A stretch of 13,929 nucleotides of DNA, taken from NCBI GenBank assembly GCA_905198575.1, contig CAJKDC010000079.1:1-13929 (forward strand), written 5' to 3'. Each line of letters begins with the position of its first letter. The stretch's first letter is position 1. Source of the stretch: an uncultured Bacteroides sp. GTDB taxonomy: Bacteria; Bacteroidota; Bacteroidia; Bacteroidales; Bacteroidaceae. The position numbers and the translations under genes are program-made. This document shows positions 1-6,495 of this stretch, in pieces. The notes below the pieces were generated by a model. The model was not told the DNA's origin. It did not search any database and saw nothing but the letters and a program-made list of their open reading frames with translations.

Positions 1-466
1 CTACGCGTTGCATCTGACCGCCGGACATTTGATTGGATTTATGTTCCAGCCGGTCGCCCAAGCCTACGGCAATGAGCGCATCGACAGCCCTTTTTCTCCG
101 TTCGGCAGCACTGACCGAAGCGTTATACATTAGCGGCAATTCCACATTCTCTACCGCAGTAGTCTTTGGCAGCAGGTTGTAATTCTGGAATACAAAGCCG
201 ATTTTGCGGTTGCGCAATATAGCACGCTGTGCTTTACTCATAGTCCTTACAGAAACTCCGTCCAGTAAGTACTCGCCGCTGGTAGGTGTATCCAGACATC
301 CCAGCGTATTCAGCAAGGTCGATTTTCCGGAACCCGATGTACCCATGATGGTTACAAATTCGCCTTCATAGATGTTGAAAGTAATGCCGCGTAAGGCATG
401 CACCGTTTCGCCTCCCACCTGAAAGTTCCGTTTGATATTCTGAAGTTCAATTACGGTTTTGCTCAT
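1..466 (-). CDS. MacB/LolD-type ABC transporter ATP-binding protein, cut by the window edge
   Basis: The gene reads leftward from an ATG at 466. Only its first 155 codons lie in the window. The translation begins MSKTVIELQNI and shows a Walker A motif GTSGSGKST at residues 42-50, a Q-loop around FQNYNLLPK (Q94) and the ABC signature MSGGQMQRV at 147-155, where the window ends. Walker B and the H-loop lie outside. The spacing and wording of these motifs fit the MacB/LolD/FtsE group of ATPases, which power extraction or export at the inner membrane. It follows an adaptor and a TolC-like gene on the same strand, so it is probably the motor of a tripartite efflux pump. Its permease partner should lie further left, or may be fused to this protein as in MacB. 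The signature has Met in place of the more usual Leu and Gln (LSGGQQQR), a conservative change. The family call is firm; the substrate is unknown. Confidence 0.93.
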   Translation of the reverse strand, partial: MSKTVIELQNIKRNFQVGGETVHALRGITFNIYEGEFVTIMGTSGSGKSTLLNTLGCLDTPTSGEYLLDGVSVRTMSKAQRAILRNRKIGFVFQNYNLLPKTTAVENVELPLMYNASVSAAERRKRAVDALIAVGLGDRLEHKSNQMSGGQMQRV

Positions 467-500
467 ATTGTTATTGGAATATATAAGGTAAAATATTATA

Positions 501-567
501 AAGGGTGGAGGGTCAAGAACCCTTTCTCACTCTCCACTCCGCCAAGATATAAAGGGGACATCTTGAC
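501..567 (-). promoter_or_regulatory. Structured gap ahead of the ABC ATPase gene, possible attenuator
   Basis: The 199-base gap between the adaptor and ATPase genes has no coding signal and no good TTTG/TAnnTTTG promoter on the minus strand. It holds several complementary segments. In the minus-strand transcript, GTGGAG (537-532) can pair with CTCCAC (510-505), followed by an AT-rich run at 500-487. CAAGAT at 543-548 is an inverted repeat of ATCTTG at 560-565. GTCAAGA (567-561) can instead pair with TCTTGAC (518-512), which is incompatible in a nested fold with the first stem. Two exclusive folds of this kind are what an attenuator needs, but the stems are short and this may be chance in AT-rich DNA. 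Confidence 0.25.
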
Positions 568-631
568 TTTAAGTTTGCATGCCTCGATATCACATCGAAG
601 TATACACATTACAACAACACTATAATAAAAT

Positions 632-646
632 ACAAAGAAACTTTGT
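632..646 (-). repeat. Small perfect hairpin just after the adaptor gene
   Basis: ACAAAG at 632-637 and CTTTGT at 641-646 form a perfect 6-bp inverted repeat with a three-base loop, about 20 bases beyond the stop codon of the adaptor gene. On the minus strand it is followed by an AT-rich run (ATTTTATTATAG). The stem is AT-rich and short, so at most it is a weak terminator or an mRNA 3'-end stabiliser inside the operon. Confidence 0.25.
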
Positions 647-665
647 TATCACTTTATAATTACGT

Positions 666-1880
666 TTACTTGTTCTTTTTCTTGTTGCTTCCCGGAGGGC
701 CAGGCATAAACGGACTGCGTTCACTGTCACCGGCAGGTTCTTCCGCCATCTCCGGTTGTTCGATAGCCGTTTCTGTAATTACAGTTGTACCTTCGGTCAG
801 TCCTCCTGTCACTTCTGTATTGATACCATCTGTGATACCGGTCTTAACGGGATGAGCAATAAATTCATTACCTTCCAGTGTCCATACCTTATGATTACCC
901 TTGCAGTCGGTGATTTTACGTCCTCCGGCAAATTCCTTTTCTGGAGTGAACCGCAGTGCCTTGTTCGGTACTACCAGAATATTCTCTTTATTGAGTGTGT
1001 AGATAGTGACGTTCGCAGTGAGACGCGGTTTCAGTTTCAGCTCCGGATTGTCGGCACTGATGACTACTTCGTAGGTTACCACCGTTTCGCTGGAAGTGCT
1101 GCTGGAAGTACTGCTGCTTGAAGAATTGGTACTACCCAGGCGCACCTGTGTTACCTTTCCTTCGAAAACATCTTCCGGGTAAGCATCTACAGTGAAGCTC
1201 ACACGCTGTCCTTCCTCTACGCCGCCTATGTCAGCTTCGTCAACATCAGCCACAACTTGCATTTTAGTCAGGTCGGCTGCGATATTGAACAAGGTAGGAG
1301 TTTCGAAGCCGGATGCAACCGTTTGTCCCTCTTCCACATCACGGCTGGTCACGATACCGTCGATAGGCGAAGTAATGGTAGCATACGAAAGGTTTCTTTC
1401 GGCTTTCGAGAGCGCTGCCTTGTTTTGTTCGTATGTACTTTTTGCACGCTGGTAGTTATATTGCGATTCTTCGTAGTCCGTATCACTAATCAGACTTTTT
1501 TCGTGCAGCTTCTGGTTTCTTTCATAAAGCTTTTTCTGATATTCATATTCGGCCTTGTTGCCGTTGTATGCAGCCTGTGCCGACTGTAATTCACTTTGCA
1601 GTGTAACCTTATCCATCTCGGCTATCAACTGTCCCTTTTTTACCACCGAGTTGTAGTCCACATAAATCTTGTCGATGATACCAGAAACCTGTGTACCCAC
1701 TTCCACTTCAGTCACCGGTTCGATGGTACCGGTAGCCGTAATAGAGTTACTTAGATTCCCTTTACCGACTGTTGCTGTAACGAAACTGATTTTTTGCTCT
1801 TTTTTAGAGCCTGTCACCAGCCATACGCAGCCAGCTGCTATAACTACAGCTGCTCCTGCTAGGATATATTTACTTTTCAT
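666..1880 (-). CDS. MacA/HlyD-family periplasmic adaptor of a tripartite efflux pump
   Basis: This 404-residue protein links an inner-membrane transporter to a TolC-like channel. The N-terminus (residues 5-23) is hydrophobic and could be a membrane anchor, as in MacA. AAGC at 15-18 also leaves a lipoprotein signal possible. Next come a beta-barrel/lipoyl half (about 40-90, with GTIEPVTEVEVGTQVSG), a charged helical hairpin that could form a coiled coil (about 92-165), the returning lipoyl half (ATITSPIDGIVTSRDVEEGQTV, about 167-188), a beta-barrel domain (about 205-295) and a membrane-proximal domain to about residue 372. The tail is rich in Pro, Glu and Lys. A run of Ser and Thr at 250-264 interrupts the barrel domain. 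The gene lies 23 bases after the TolC-like gene and upstream of the ABC ATPase gene, so MacA is the closest analogy. The ATG at 1880 has no evident Shine-Dalgarno site. The cargo cannot be inferred. Confidence 0.93.
   Translation of the reverse strand: MKSKYILAGAAVVIAAGCVWLVTGSKKEQKISFVTATVGKGNLSNSITATGTIEPVTEVEVGTQVSGIIDKIYVDYNSVVKKGQLIAEMDKVTLQSELQSAQAAYNGNKAEYEYQKKLYERNQKLHEKSLISDTDYEESQYNYQRAKSTYEQNKAALSKAERNLSYATITSPIDGIVTSRDVEEGQTVASGFETPTLFNIAADLTKMQVVADVDEADIGGVEEGQRVSFTVDAYPEDVFEGKVTQVRLGSTNSSSSSTSSSTSSETVVTYEVVISADNPELKLKPRLTANVTIYTLNKENILVVPNKALRFTPEKEFAGGRKITDCKGNHKVWTLEGNEFIAHPVKTGITDGINTEVTGGLTEGTTVITETAIEQPEMAEEPAGDSERSPFMPGPPGSNKKKNK
1092..1115 (-). repeat. 12-bp tandem duplication encoding a Ser/Thr run
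   Basis: Two adjacent 12-base units, 1092-1103 (GGAAGTGCTGCT) and 1104-1115 (GGAAGTACTGCT), differ at one base. On the coding strand each encodes Ser-Ser-Thr-Ser inside the adaptor gene. They form the core of a Ser/Thr-rich stretch at residues 250-264. Because the unit is four codons long, gain or loss of a copy would keep the reading frame. Confidence 0.7.
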
Positions 1881-1903
1881 TTTATATATAGAAGTGTTTA
1901 GTG

Positions 1904-3253
1904 TTATAATTTAATTTCGTATCCTGCATAGAAATTCAGTAGGGTACGGTTCAGAATAGCCATATATTTGGCCTGAATCATTTGTTGGCGGGCATTAGCC
2001 AGATTGTTCTTTTCAGTCAGCAGTTCCACGGTATTTTTCATACCCAGACTGAACTGCTCATTCACCATCTCGAAGCTGGTTTCATAGCTGGTAGTATTGG
2101 TTTGGGCAGCTTCATACTGCTGTTGTGCGTTATACGCATCCAGCCACAGTGATTCAATGTTTTTATAAAGTTCCTTTTGCTTGTTCGTGAAATCCAGCTG
2201 GCTGCTGTTGTATTGCAGTCTTGCTTTCTCTACCGCGCTTTTAGTCTGGCGGTTGTTGAAAATAGGCAAACTCAGGTTAACCCCAATAACATTGTTCCAT
2301 CCATATTTCATCTGGCTGGCCCATCCCTGAGTACTTGCGTTATTGGTCATACTGCCTGTAGAAGCCGACAGACTGATAGTAGGATACCATCCCGCTTTGG
2401 CAACCGAGATTCCCAAGCGGTTATAATCAATGTTCAACTTGCTGCTTTGAATCTCAGGACGCGTAGCCAATGCGGTTTCATACACATCACTTTGTTTAGG
2501 CAGTGGCTGCAACACCTGCGATTCGTCCAGTTCCGGTAAAACAAGTTCAATTTGCTGCTCGCCGTCTATTTCCAGCAATTGCTTGAGCTGCAGCTTATAG
2601 TCTTTCAGCTGACTTTCTGCGGTGACTACCAGATACTGGTCATTGCTTACCTGTGCTTCCAGCTGGGCCAAATCAGCTTTAGAGATACTTCCTTCGGCAA
2701 GCAGTTCTTTAGCCCTGTCGCGGTTGGCCTTGCTTACCTCCAGCGTACTTTGATTTATTTTTACCGATTCATCAGCGTACAGAATTTGGATAAAAATCTG
2801 TGTAATCTGCTCTTTCAGCAGGTTTTCGTATTCAGTAACATTGAGCGAAGCAATCTGCTCATTCAGTTTGCTTTGCTTCAAACTGTTCAGTCGTTTGTTT
2901 CCATTCCATACGGTCCATTGCGCATTCAGCCCGTAGCTGCCGTTGTAAGTCGTCTTACGGTCACTGCTGATAATTTCTGTTCCGCTCACCGTATTACTTT
3001 GTTCCTGATAAGGGCGGTTGGTAAGATTATGCCCCGTAGAAAACGACAAGGAAGGAAACAGATTTGCTTTTGCCGTCTTTACGTCGATGGAACTTTCCTG
3101 CAACGAAATCCGGTTTTGCTGCAACTGGATGTTCTTTTCCAAAGCATAATCGATGCAGTCATTCAGCGACCATTTTTCAGGCGCATCCTGTCCCCATGCT
3201 ACCATACCAGTCATGCCAGTCATCAACGTGTAAAATAATATTCCTCGTTTCAT
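1904..3253 (-). CDS. TolC-family outer membrane efflux channel
   Basis: This 449-residue outer membrane factor would form the trimeric exit duct of the pump made with the adaptor and ATPase encoded downstream. It has an N-terminal signal peptide (MKRGILFYTLMTGMTGMVAWGQ) and two OEP-type repeats, roughly residues 25-205 and 235-440. Each is dominated by long Gln/Asn/Leu/Lys-rich helices; KANRDRAKELLAEGSISKAD is typical of the family. The second repeat contains the usual SLPIFNNRQTKSAVEKA segment. The open frame extends two codons further to a TTG at 3259, but the ATG at 3253 starts a standard signal peptide and is preferred. A Bacteroides-type promoter lies about 30 bases upstream. It is the first gene of the operon and diverges from the cytochrome bd operon. 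The family is certain; the substrate is unknown. Confidence 0.95.
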   Translation of the reverse strand: MKRGILFYTLMTGMTGMVAWGQDAPEKWSLNDCIDYALEKNIQLQQNRISLQESSIDVKTAKANLFPSLSFSTGHNLTNRPYQEQSNTVSGTEIISSDRKTTYNGSYGLNAQWTVWNGNKRLNSLKQSKLNEQIASLNVTEYENLLKEQITQIFIQILYADESVKINQSTLEVSKANRDRAKELLAEGSISKADLAQLEAQVSNDQYLVVTAESQLKDYKLQLKQLLEIDGEQQIELVLPELDESQVLQPLPKQSDVYETALATRPEIQSSKLNIDYNRLGISVAKAGWYPTISLSASTGSMTNNASTQGWASQMKYGWNNVIGVNLSLPIFNNRQTKSAVEKARLQYNSSQLDFTNKQKELYKNIESLWLDAYNAQQQYEAAQTNTTSYETSFEMVNEQFSLGMKNTVELLTEKNNLANARQQMIQAKYMAILNRTLLNFYAGYEIKL

Positions 3254-3282
3254 TTTCAATGACTATTTTTAATTTGATGTAG

Positions 3283-3314
3283 CAAAGGTAATCAGCCTGT
3301 TTTTCTATATCAAA
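3283..3314 (-). promoter_or_regulatory. Bacteroides-type promoter for the efflux operon
   Basis: On the minus strand a TTTG (-33 element) at 3314-3311 is followed after 20 bases by TACCTTTG (-7 element) at 3290-3283. This fits the published Bacteroides consensus TTTG, 19-21 bases, TAnnTTTG exactly. Transcription would begin near 3278-3280 and give a leader of about 25 bases before the ATG at 3253. Confidence 0.75.
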
Positions 3315-3350
3315 TTAACTAGATTAGCACACGAATTATACCGACTAATG

Positions 3351-3410
3351 CTTGTTTTTTACCGATAAAGTGCTTTTCTTTGTAATAGTTATAAATTTAA
3401 ATTACTTTTA
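3351..3410 (+). promoter_or_regulatory. Candidate promoter(s) for the cytochrome bd operon
   Basis: Two overlapping arrangements are visible. The first is CTTG (3351-3354), 20 bases, then TTTCTTTG (3375-3382), which would give a leader of roughly 28 bases. The second uses the same TTTG (3379-3382) as a -33 element, then 20 bases and TACTTTTA (3403-3410), which ends only four bases before the ATG at 3415 and would make a nearly leaderless mRNA. Each has mismatches to TTTG/TAnnTTTG. One of them probably drives the operon, but I cannot say which. Confidence 0.4.
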
Positions 3411-3414
3411 CCCT

Positions 3415-3636
3415 ATGGCAAAACTCCTTAAAAAGATAGTTTTATTTTATTATGATGGTTTTCGCAGTATGACATTGGGGCGTACCTTGTGGGCCATTAT
3501 TCTGATAAAACTTTTTGTTATGTTTTTCATTTTGAAGCTCTTTTTCTTTCCCTCTTTTCTAAAAGGGAGTGATGAGCAAAAGCAAAATCAGGTAGGAACC
3601 GAACTGGTAGAAAGAATACAAAATCAGATAAACTAA
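3415..3636 (+). CDS. Small single-helix membrane protein, DUF4492-like, first gene of the cyd operon
   Basis: This 73-residue protein has a basic N-terminus with the motif FYYDGFRSMTLGRTLW (residues 11-26), one strongly hydrophobic segment at about 24-49, and a short polar tail rich in Gln, Glu and Asn. From memory it matches DUF4492, a small family found directly ahead of cytochrome bd genes in Bacteroidetes. The gene ends 23 bases before cydA and shares its orientation, so co-transcription is likely. The open frame runs upstream to a TTG at 3352, but that extension crosses the likely promoter elements, so the ATG at 3415 is chosen. Its role is unknown. By size, topology and position it could be an accessory subunit or assembly factor of the oxidase, comparable to CydX or CydH, but that is inference. 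Confidence 0.85.
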   Translation: MAKLLKKIVLFYYDGFRSMTLGRTLWAIILIKLFVMFFILKLFFFPSFLKGSDEQKQNQVGTELVERIQNQIN

Positions 3637-3659
3637 TAACTTAAATCATTACTTAAATT

Positions 3660-5168
3660 ATGTTGGCTTATATTGACACATCGTTGATCGACTGGTCCAG
3701 AGCGCAGTTTGCGCTTACAGCCATGTATCACTGGCTGTTTGTACCACTCACCTTAGGGCTTGCCGTTGTAATGGCCTTGATGGAAACATTTTATGTAGTT
3801 TCGGGCAATGAATTCTGGAAACGTACGGCAAAGTTCTGGCAGAAACTGTTTGGAATCAATTTTGCGATAGGCGTTGCAACCGGTATTATTCTGGAGTTCC
3901 AGTTTGGAACCAACTGGAGTAACTATTCCTGGTTTGTAGGAGATATTTTTGGAGCTCCGCTTGCCATAGAAGGAATCCTGGCTTTTTTCATGGAAGCCAC
4001 TTTTATTGCCGTGATGTTTTTTGGCTGGAATAAAGTAAGCAAGAACTTCCATCTGGCCTCCACTTGGCTGACAGGATTGGGAGCCACCATCTCTGCCTGG
4101 TGGATTCTGGTTGCCAACTCCTGGATGCAGTATCCCGTAGGTATGGCTTTCAACCCCGATACGGTTCGTAACGAAATGGTCAGTTTCTGGGCTGTAGCTT
4201 TTTCCCCTGTTGCTATCGTCAAATTTTTCCATACCGTACTGAGCGGATGGATTGTAGGGGCTGTTTTTGTCGTAGGCGTTAGTGCCTGGTACCTTATCCG
4301 CAACCGTGAGAAAGAATTTGCAATGGTCAGTATGAAGTTGGGGGCCGTTTTCGGACTCATTGCTTCATTGATAGTAGCCTGGTCGGGCGATATATCCGGT
4401 GTACAGGTAGCCCGCAATCAGCCTATGAAACTGGCAGCAATGGAAAATCTGCAAGACGGAGGACACGGTGCCGAGTTTACCATTGCCGGTGACATCAAGA
4501 TACCAAAGATGCTTTCACTGCTTGCTACCCACAACCTGAACGGATATGTGCCTGGCATTAATAACTTACTTGAAGGCGGGTATATGCAACCCGACAGCAC
4601 GATTGCCCTGTCGGCAGCCGAAAAAATAGAGCGTGGCAAACAGGCCATCACTGCGCTGGGTGCTTATCGTGATGCCAAAGCGGCAGGAGATGAAAAGAAA
4701 ATGCAGGCTGCCCGCAAAACACTGGACGAGAATATTGCTTACTTTGGTTACGGATATATCAAAGACCCAGCCGATCTGGTTCCACCTATTGGACTGACTT
4801 TCTGGTCATTCCGCGTAATGGTTGGTTTGGGAATGTACTTCATTGCTTTCTTTGGATTCATCTGCTTCTTGAGCTGGAAACGCAAGTTGGGTGCATATCG
4901 CTGGTTGTATTATGTAGCTTTGTGGACCATTCCGTTGGGTATCATAGCAGGTCAGGCAGGATGGATTGTAGCCGAAGTAGGTCGTCAGCCATGGGCTATT
5001 CAGGGGCTACTTCCGGTAAATGCAGCCATTTCAAAGATTGAAACAGGCTCAGTTCAGCTCACTTTCTGGCTGTTTCTGCTTCTGTTTACCATCATGCTTA
5101 TTGCCGAAATCCGGATTATGATACGTGAGATACAGAAAGGTCCGGAACCTCACAATTCAGATTTATAA
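3660..5168 (+). CDS. cydA: Cytochrome bd quinol oxidase subunit I
   Basis: Subunit I carries hemes b558, b595 and d and the quinol site of the bd oxidase, which reduces oxygen to water in the inner membrane. The 502-residue product is a multi-helix membrane protein with the expected ligands and conserved residues. These are H24 in MYHWLF (like E. coli H19), E104 and E112 in the charge-transfer helix, H191 in FFHTVLSGW (like H186), K257 and E262 in QPMKLAAME of the Q-loop, R385 and M387 in FWSFRVMVGLGM, and E439 in GWIVAEVGRQPW. About 120 residues separate the QPMKLAAME and FWSFRVMVG motifs, closer to the long Q-loop of the E. coli enzyme than to the short type. Overall length is slightly below the E. 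coli protein (522). It lies 23 bases after the small membrane gene and 9 bases before cydB. In Bacteroides this oxidase supports oxygen scavenging and growth at nanomolar oxygen. Confidence 0.98.
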   Translation: MLAYIDTSLIDWSRAQFALTAMYHWLFVPLTLGLAVVMALMETFYVVSGNEFWKRTAKFWQKLFGINFAIGVATGIILEFQFGTNWSNYSWFVGDIFGAPLAIEGILAFFMEATFIAVMFFGWNKVSKNFHLASTWLTGLGATISAWWILVANSWMQYPVGMAFNPDTVRNEMVSFWAVAFSPVAIVKFFHTVLSGWIVGAVFVVGVSAWYLIRNREKEFAMVSMKLGAVFGLIASLIVAWSGDISGVQVARNQPMKLAAMENLQDGGHGAEFTIAGDIKIPKMLSLLATHNLNGYVPGINNLLEGGYMQPDSTIALSAAEKIERGKQAITALGAYRDAKAAGDEKKMQAARKTLDENIAYFGYGYIKDPADLVPPIGLTFWSFRVMVGLGMYFIAFFGFICFLSWKRKLGAYRWLYYVALWTIPLGIIAGQAGWIVAEVGRQPWAIQGLLPVNAAISKIETGSVQLTFWLFLLLFTIMLIAEIRIMIREIQKGPEPHNSDL

Positions 5169-5177
5169 ACCTTTAAA

Positions 5178-6344
5178 ATGCGATTCATTATGGATTCTAC
5201 ATATATATTCTTACAGCAGTACTGGTGGTTCCTGGTTTCATTACTGGGCGCTTTGCTGGTTTTCCTGCTCTTTGTACAAGGAGGAAACTCATTGCTTTTC
5301 ACACTGGCACGCACCGAAGAAGAACGTGTCATGCTGGTCAATTCCACAGGTCGTAAATGGGAATTCACCTTTACTACGTTGGTAACGTTCGGTGGTGCAT
5401 TCTTTGCATCCTTCCCGCTGTTCTACAGCACCAGTTTTGGCGGTGCTTACTGGCTGTGGATGATAATTCTGTTCAGTTTTGTACTTCAAGCTGTATCCTA
5501 CGAGTTTCAGTCCAAACTGGGAAACCTGTTGGGCAAGAACACCTATCGTGGCTTTTTGGTCTTTAATGGGGTAGTAGGTCCTGTATTGCTAGGTGCGGCG
5601 GTGGCTACATTCTTTAATGGCTCCAACTTTCTGGTCGACAAAGGTAATATCGCAGGCGATGGAGCGATGCCGGTTATCAGTCAGTGGGCCAACGCTTCTC
5701 ATGGCTTGGATGCTTTTCTGGACCCGTGGAACATTATCTTGGGACTGGCTGTGTTCTTCCTGGCCCGTTTGTTGGGTGTGCTGTACTTTCTCAACAATAT
5801 TAACCATCCGGAACTGGAGCAGCGGAGCCGCCGCCAACTCATTTCGGATGCCGTGCCCTTCCTTATCTTCTTTTTGGCCTTTGTAATCCGTACCTTGCTG
5901 AAAGACGGATTTGCCGTCGATGCACAGACAGGCCAGATAGTGATGGAACCTTATAAATACTTCACAAACTTTATGCAGATGCCCATACTCCTGGTACTGT
6001 TCCTGCTGGGCGTTGTCGGAGTATTGTATGGAGTAGGCCGTAGTGCCTTTACCACGACATTCCGTCGCGGCATCTGGTTTGCAGGCATCGGTACGGTCTT
6101 GGCAGTGCTGGCACTATTGCTGAATGTTGGTTATAACAACACAGCCTATTATCCCTCTACAGCCGATCTGCAGAGTTCGTTAACCCTGGCTAACAGCTGC
6201 TCCAGTCTGTTTACACTCAAAACCATGGCCTACGTATCTGTACTGGTACCGTTCGTGCTGGCCTACATCGTATATGCATGGCGAGCCATCGACATACGTT
6301 CCATAACCCGTCAGGAACTCGATAAGGACGAACATCGATATTAA
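5178..6344 (+). CDS. cydB: Cytochrome bd quinol oxidase subunit II
   Basis: Subunit II of the bd oxidase is the membrane partner of CydA. The 388-residue translation has about eight or nine hydrophobic segments. Family landmarks include FVQGGNSLL (33-41), the GRKWEF...FGGAFFASFP segment (58-80), SYEFQSKLGN (107-116) and a C-terminal VPFVLAYIVYAWRAI. Length is close to the E. coli protein (379). The first ATG at 5178 lies 9 bases after the cydA stop. A second in-frame ATG at 5190 would give a product beginning MDSTYIFLQQYWW, which looks equally natural, so the start is uncertain by four codons. It is the last gene of the operon, with a rho-independent terminator beginning 12 bases after the stop. 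No cydC or cydD genes are in the window. Confidence 0.96.
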   Translation: MRFIMDSTYIFLQQYWWFLVSLLGALLVFLLFVQGGNSLLFTLARTEEERVMLVNSTGRKWEFTFTTLVTFGGAFFASFPLFYSTSFGGAYWLWMIILFSFVLQAVSYEFQSKLGNLLGKNTYRGFLVFNGVVGPVLLGAAVATFFNGSNFLVDKGNIAGDGAMPVISQWANASHGLDAFLDPWNIILGLAVFFLARLLGVLYFLNNINHPELEQRSRRQLISDAVPFLIFFLAFVIRTLLKDGFAVDAQTGQIVMEPYKYFTNFMQMPILLVLFLLGVVGVLYGVGRSAFTTTFRRGIWFAGIGTVLAVLALLLNVGYNNTAYYPSTADLQSSLTLANSCSSLFTLKTMAYVSVLVPFVLAYIVYAWRAIDIRSITRQELDKDEHRY

Positions 6345-6356
6345 TCAATACCTGTT

Positions 6357-6403
6357 AACCGTTCGGAGAAAAAGAAAAAAACTTTTATCCGGACGGTTTT
6401 TTT
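6357..6403 (+). terminator. Rho-independent terminator of the cyd operon
   Basis: AACCGTTCGG (6357-6366) pairs with CCGGACGGTT (6389-6398) as a 10-bp stem with one G-U pair. The loop is A-rich, 22 bases long, and can be partly closed further. A run of seven T at 6397-6403 follows at once. It sits 12 bases after the cydB stop codon. Confidence 0.9.
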
Positions 6404-6459
6404 GTATATATCCCGATAATCTGGCAAGTCAATATAGACACATATTTCCGGTAAATCTC

Positions 6460-6467
6460 TAAATTTG
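6460..6467 (+). promoter_or_regulatory. Promoter -7 element for the tricorn-like protease gene
   Basis: TAAATTTG is an exact match to the Bacteroides -7 consensus TAnnTTTG. It lies 28 bases before the ATG at 6496, a normal leader distance. No TTTG is found 19-21 bases upstream, so the -33 half is weak or absent. The terminator at 6357-6403 separates this gene from cydB, which supports an independent promoter here. Confidence 0.5.
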
Positions 6468-6495
6468 TGTAGAAACTAGCTAATACTGCAATAAA

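Noticed and set aside
398..625. A plus-strand 75-codon open frame across the start of the ABC ATPase gene and the following gap
   Set aside because: It overlaps the ATPase gene antisense, and the peptide has no recognisable features. The gap is better explained as untranslated operon sequence.
2552..3238. A 228-codon open frame on the plus strand opposite the TolC-like gene
   Set aside because: It lies wholly antisense to a well-supported gene, has no recognisable domain or initiation context, and its composition is what a reversed coding strand gives.
3352..3414. Upstream extension of the small cyd-operon gene to a TTG at 3352
   Set aside because: The extension starts with TTG and overlaps the promoter elements; the ATG at 3415 starts a sequence typical of the family.
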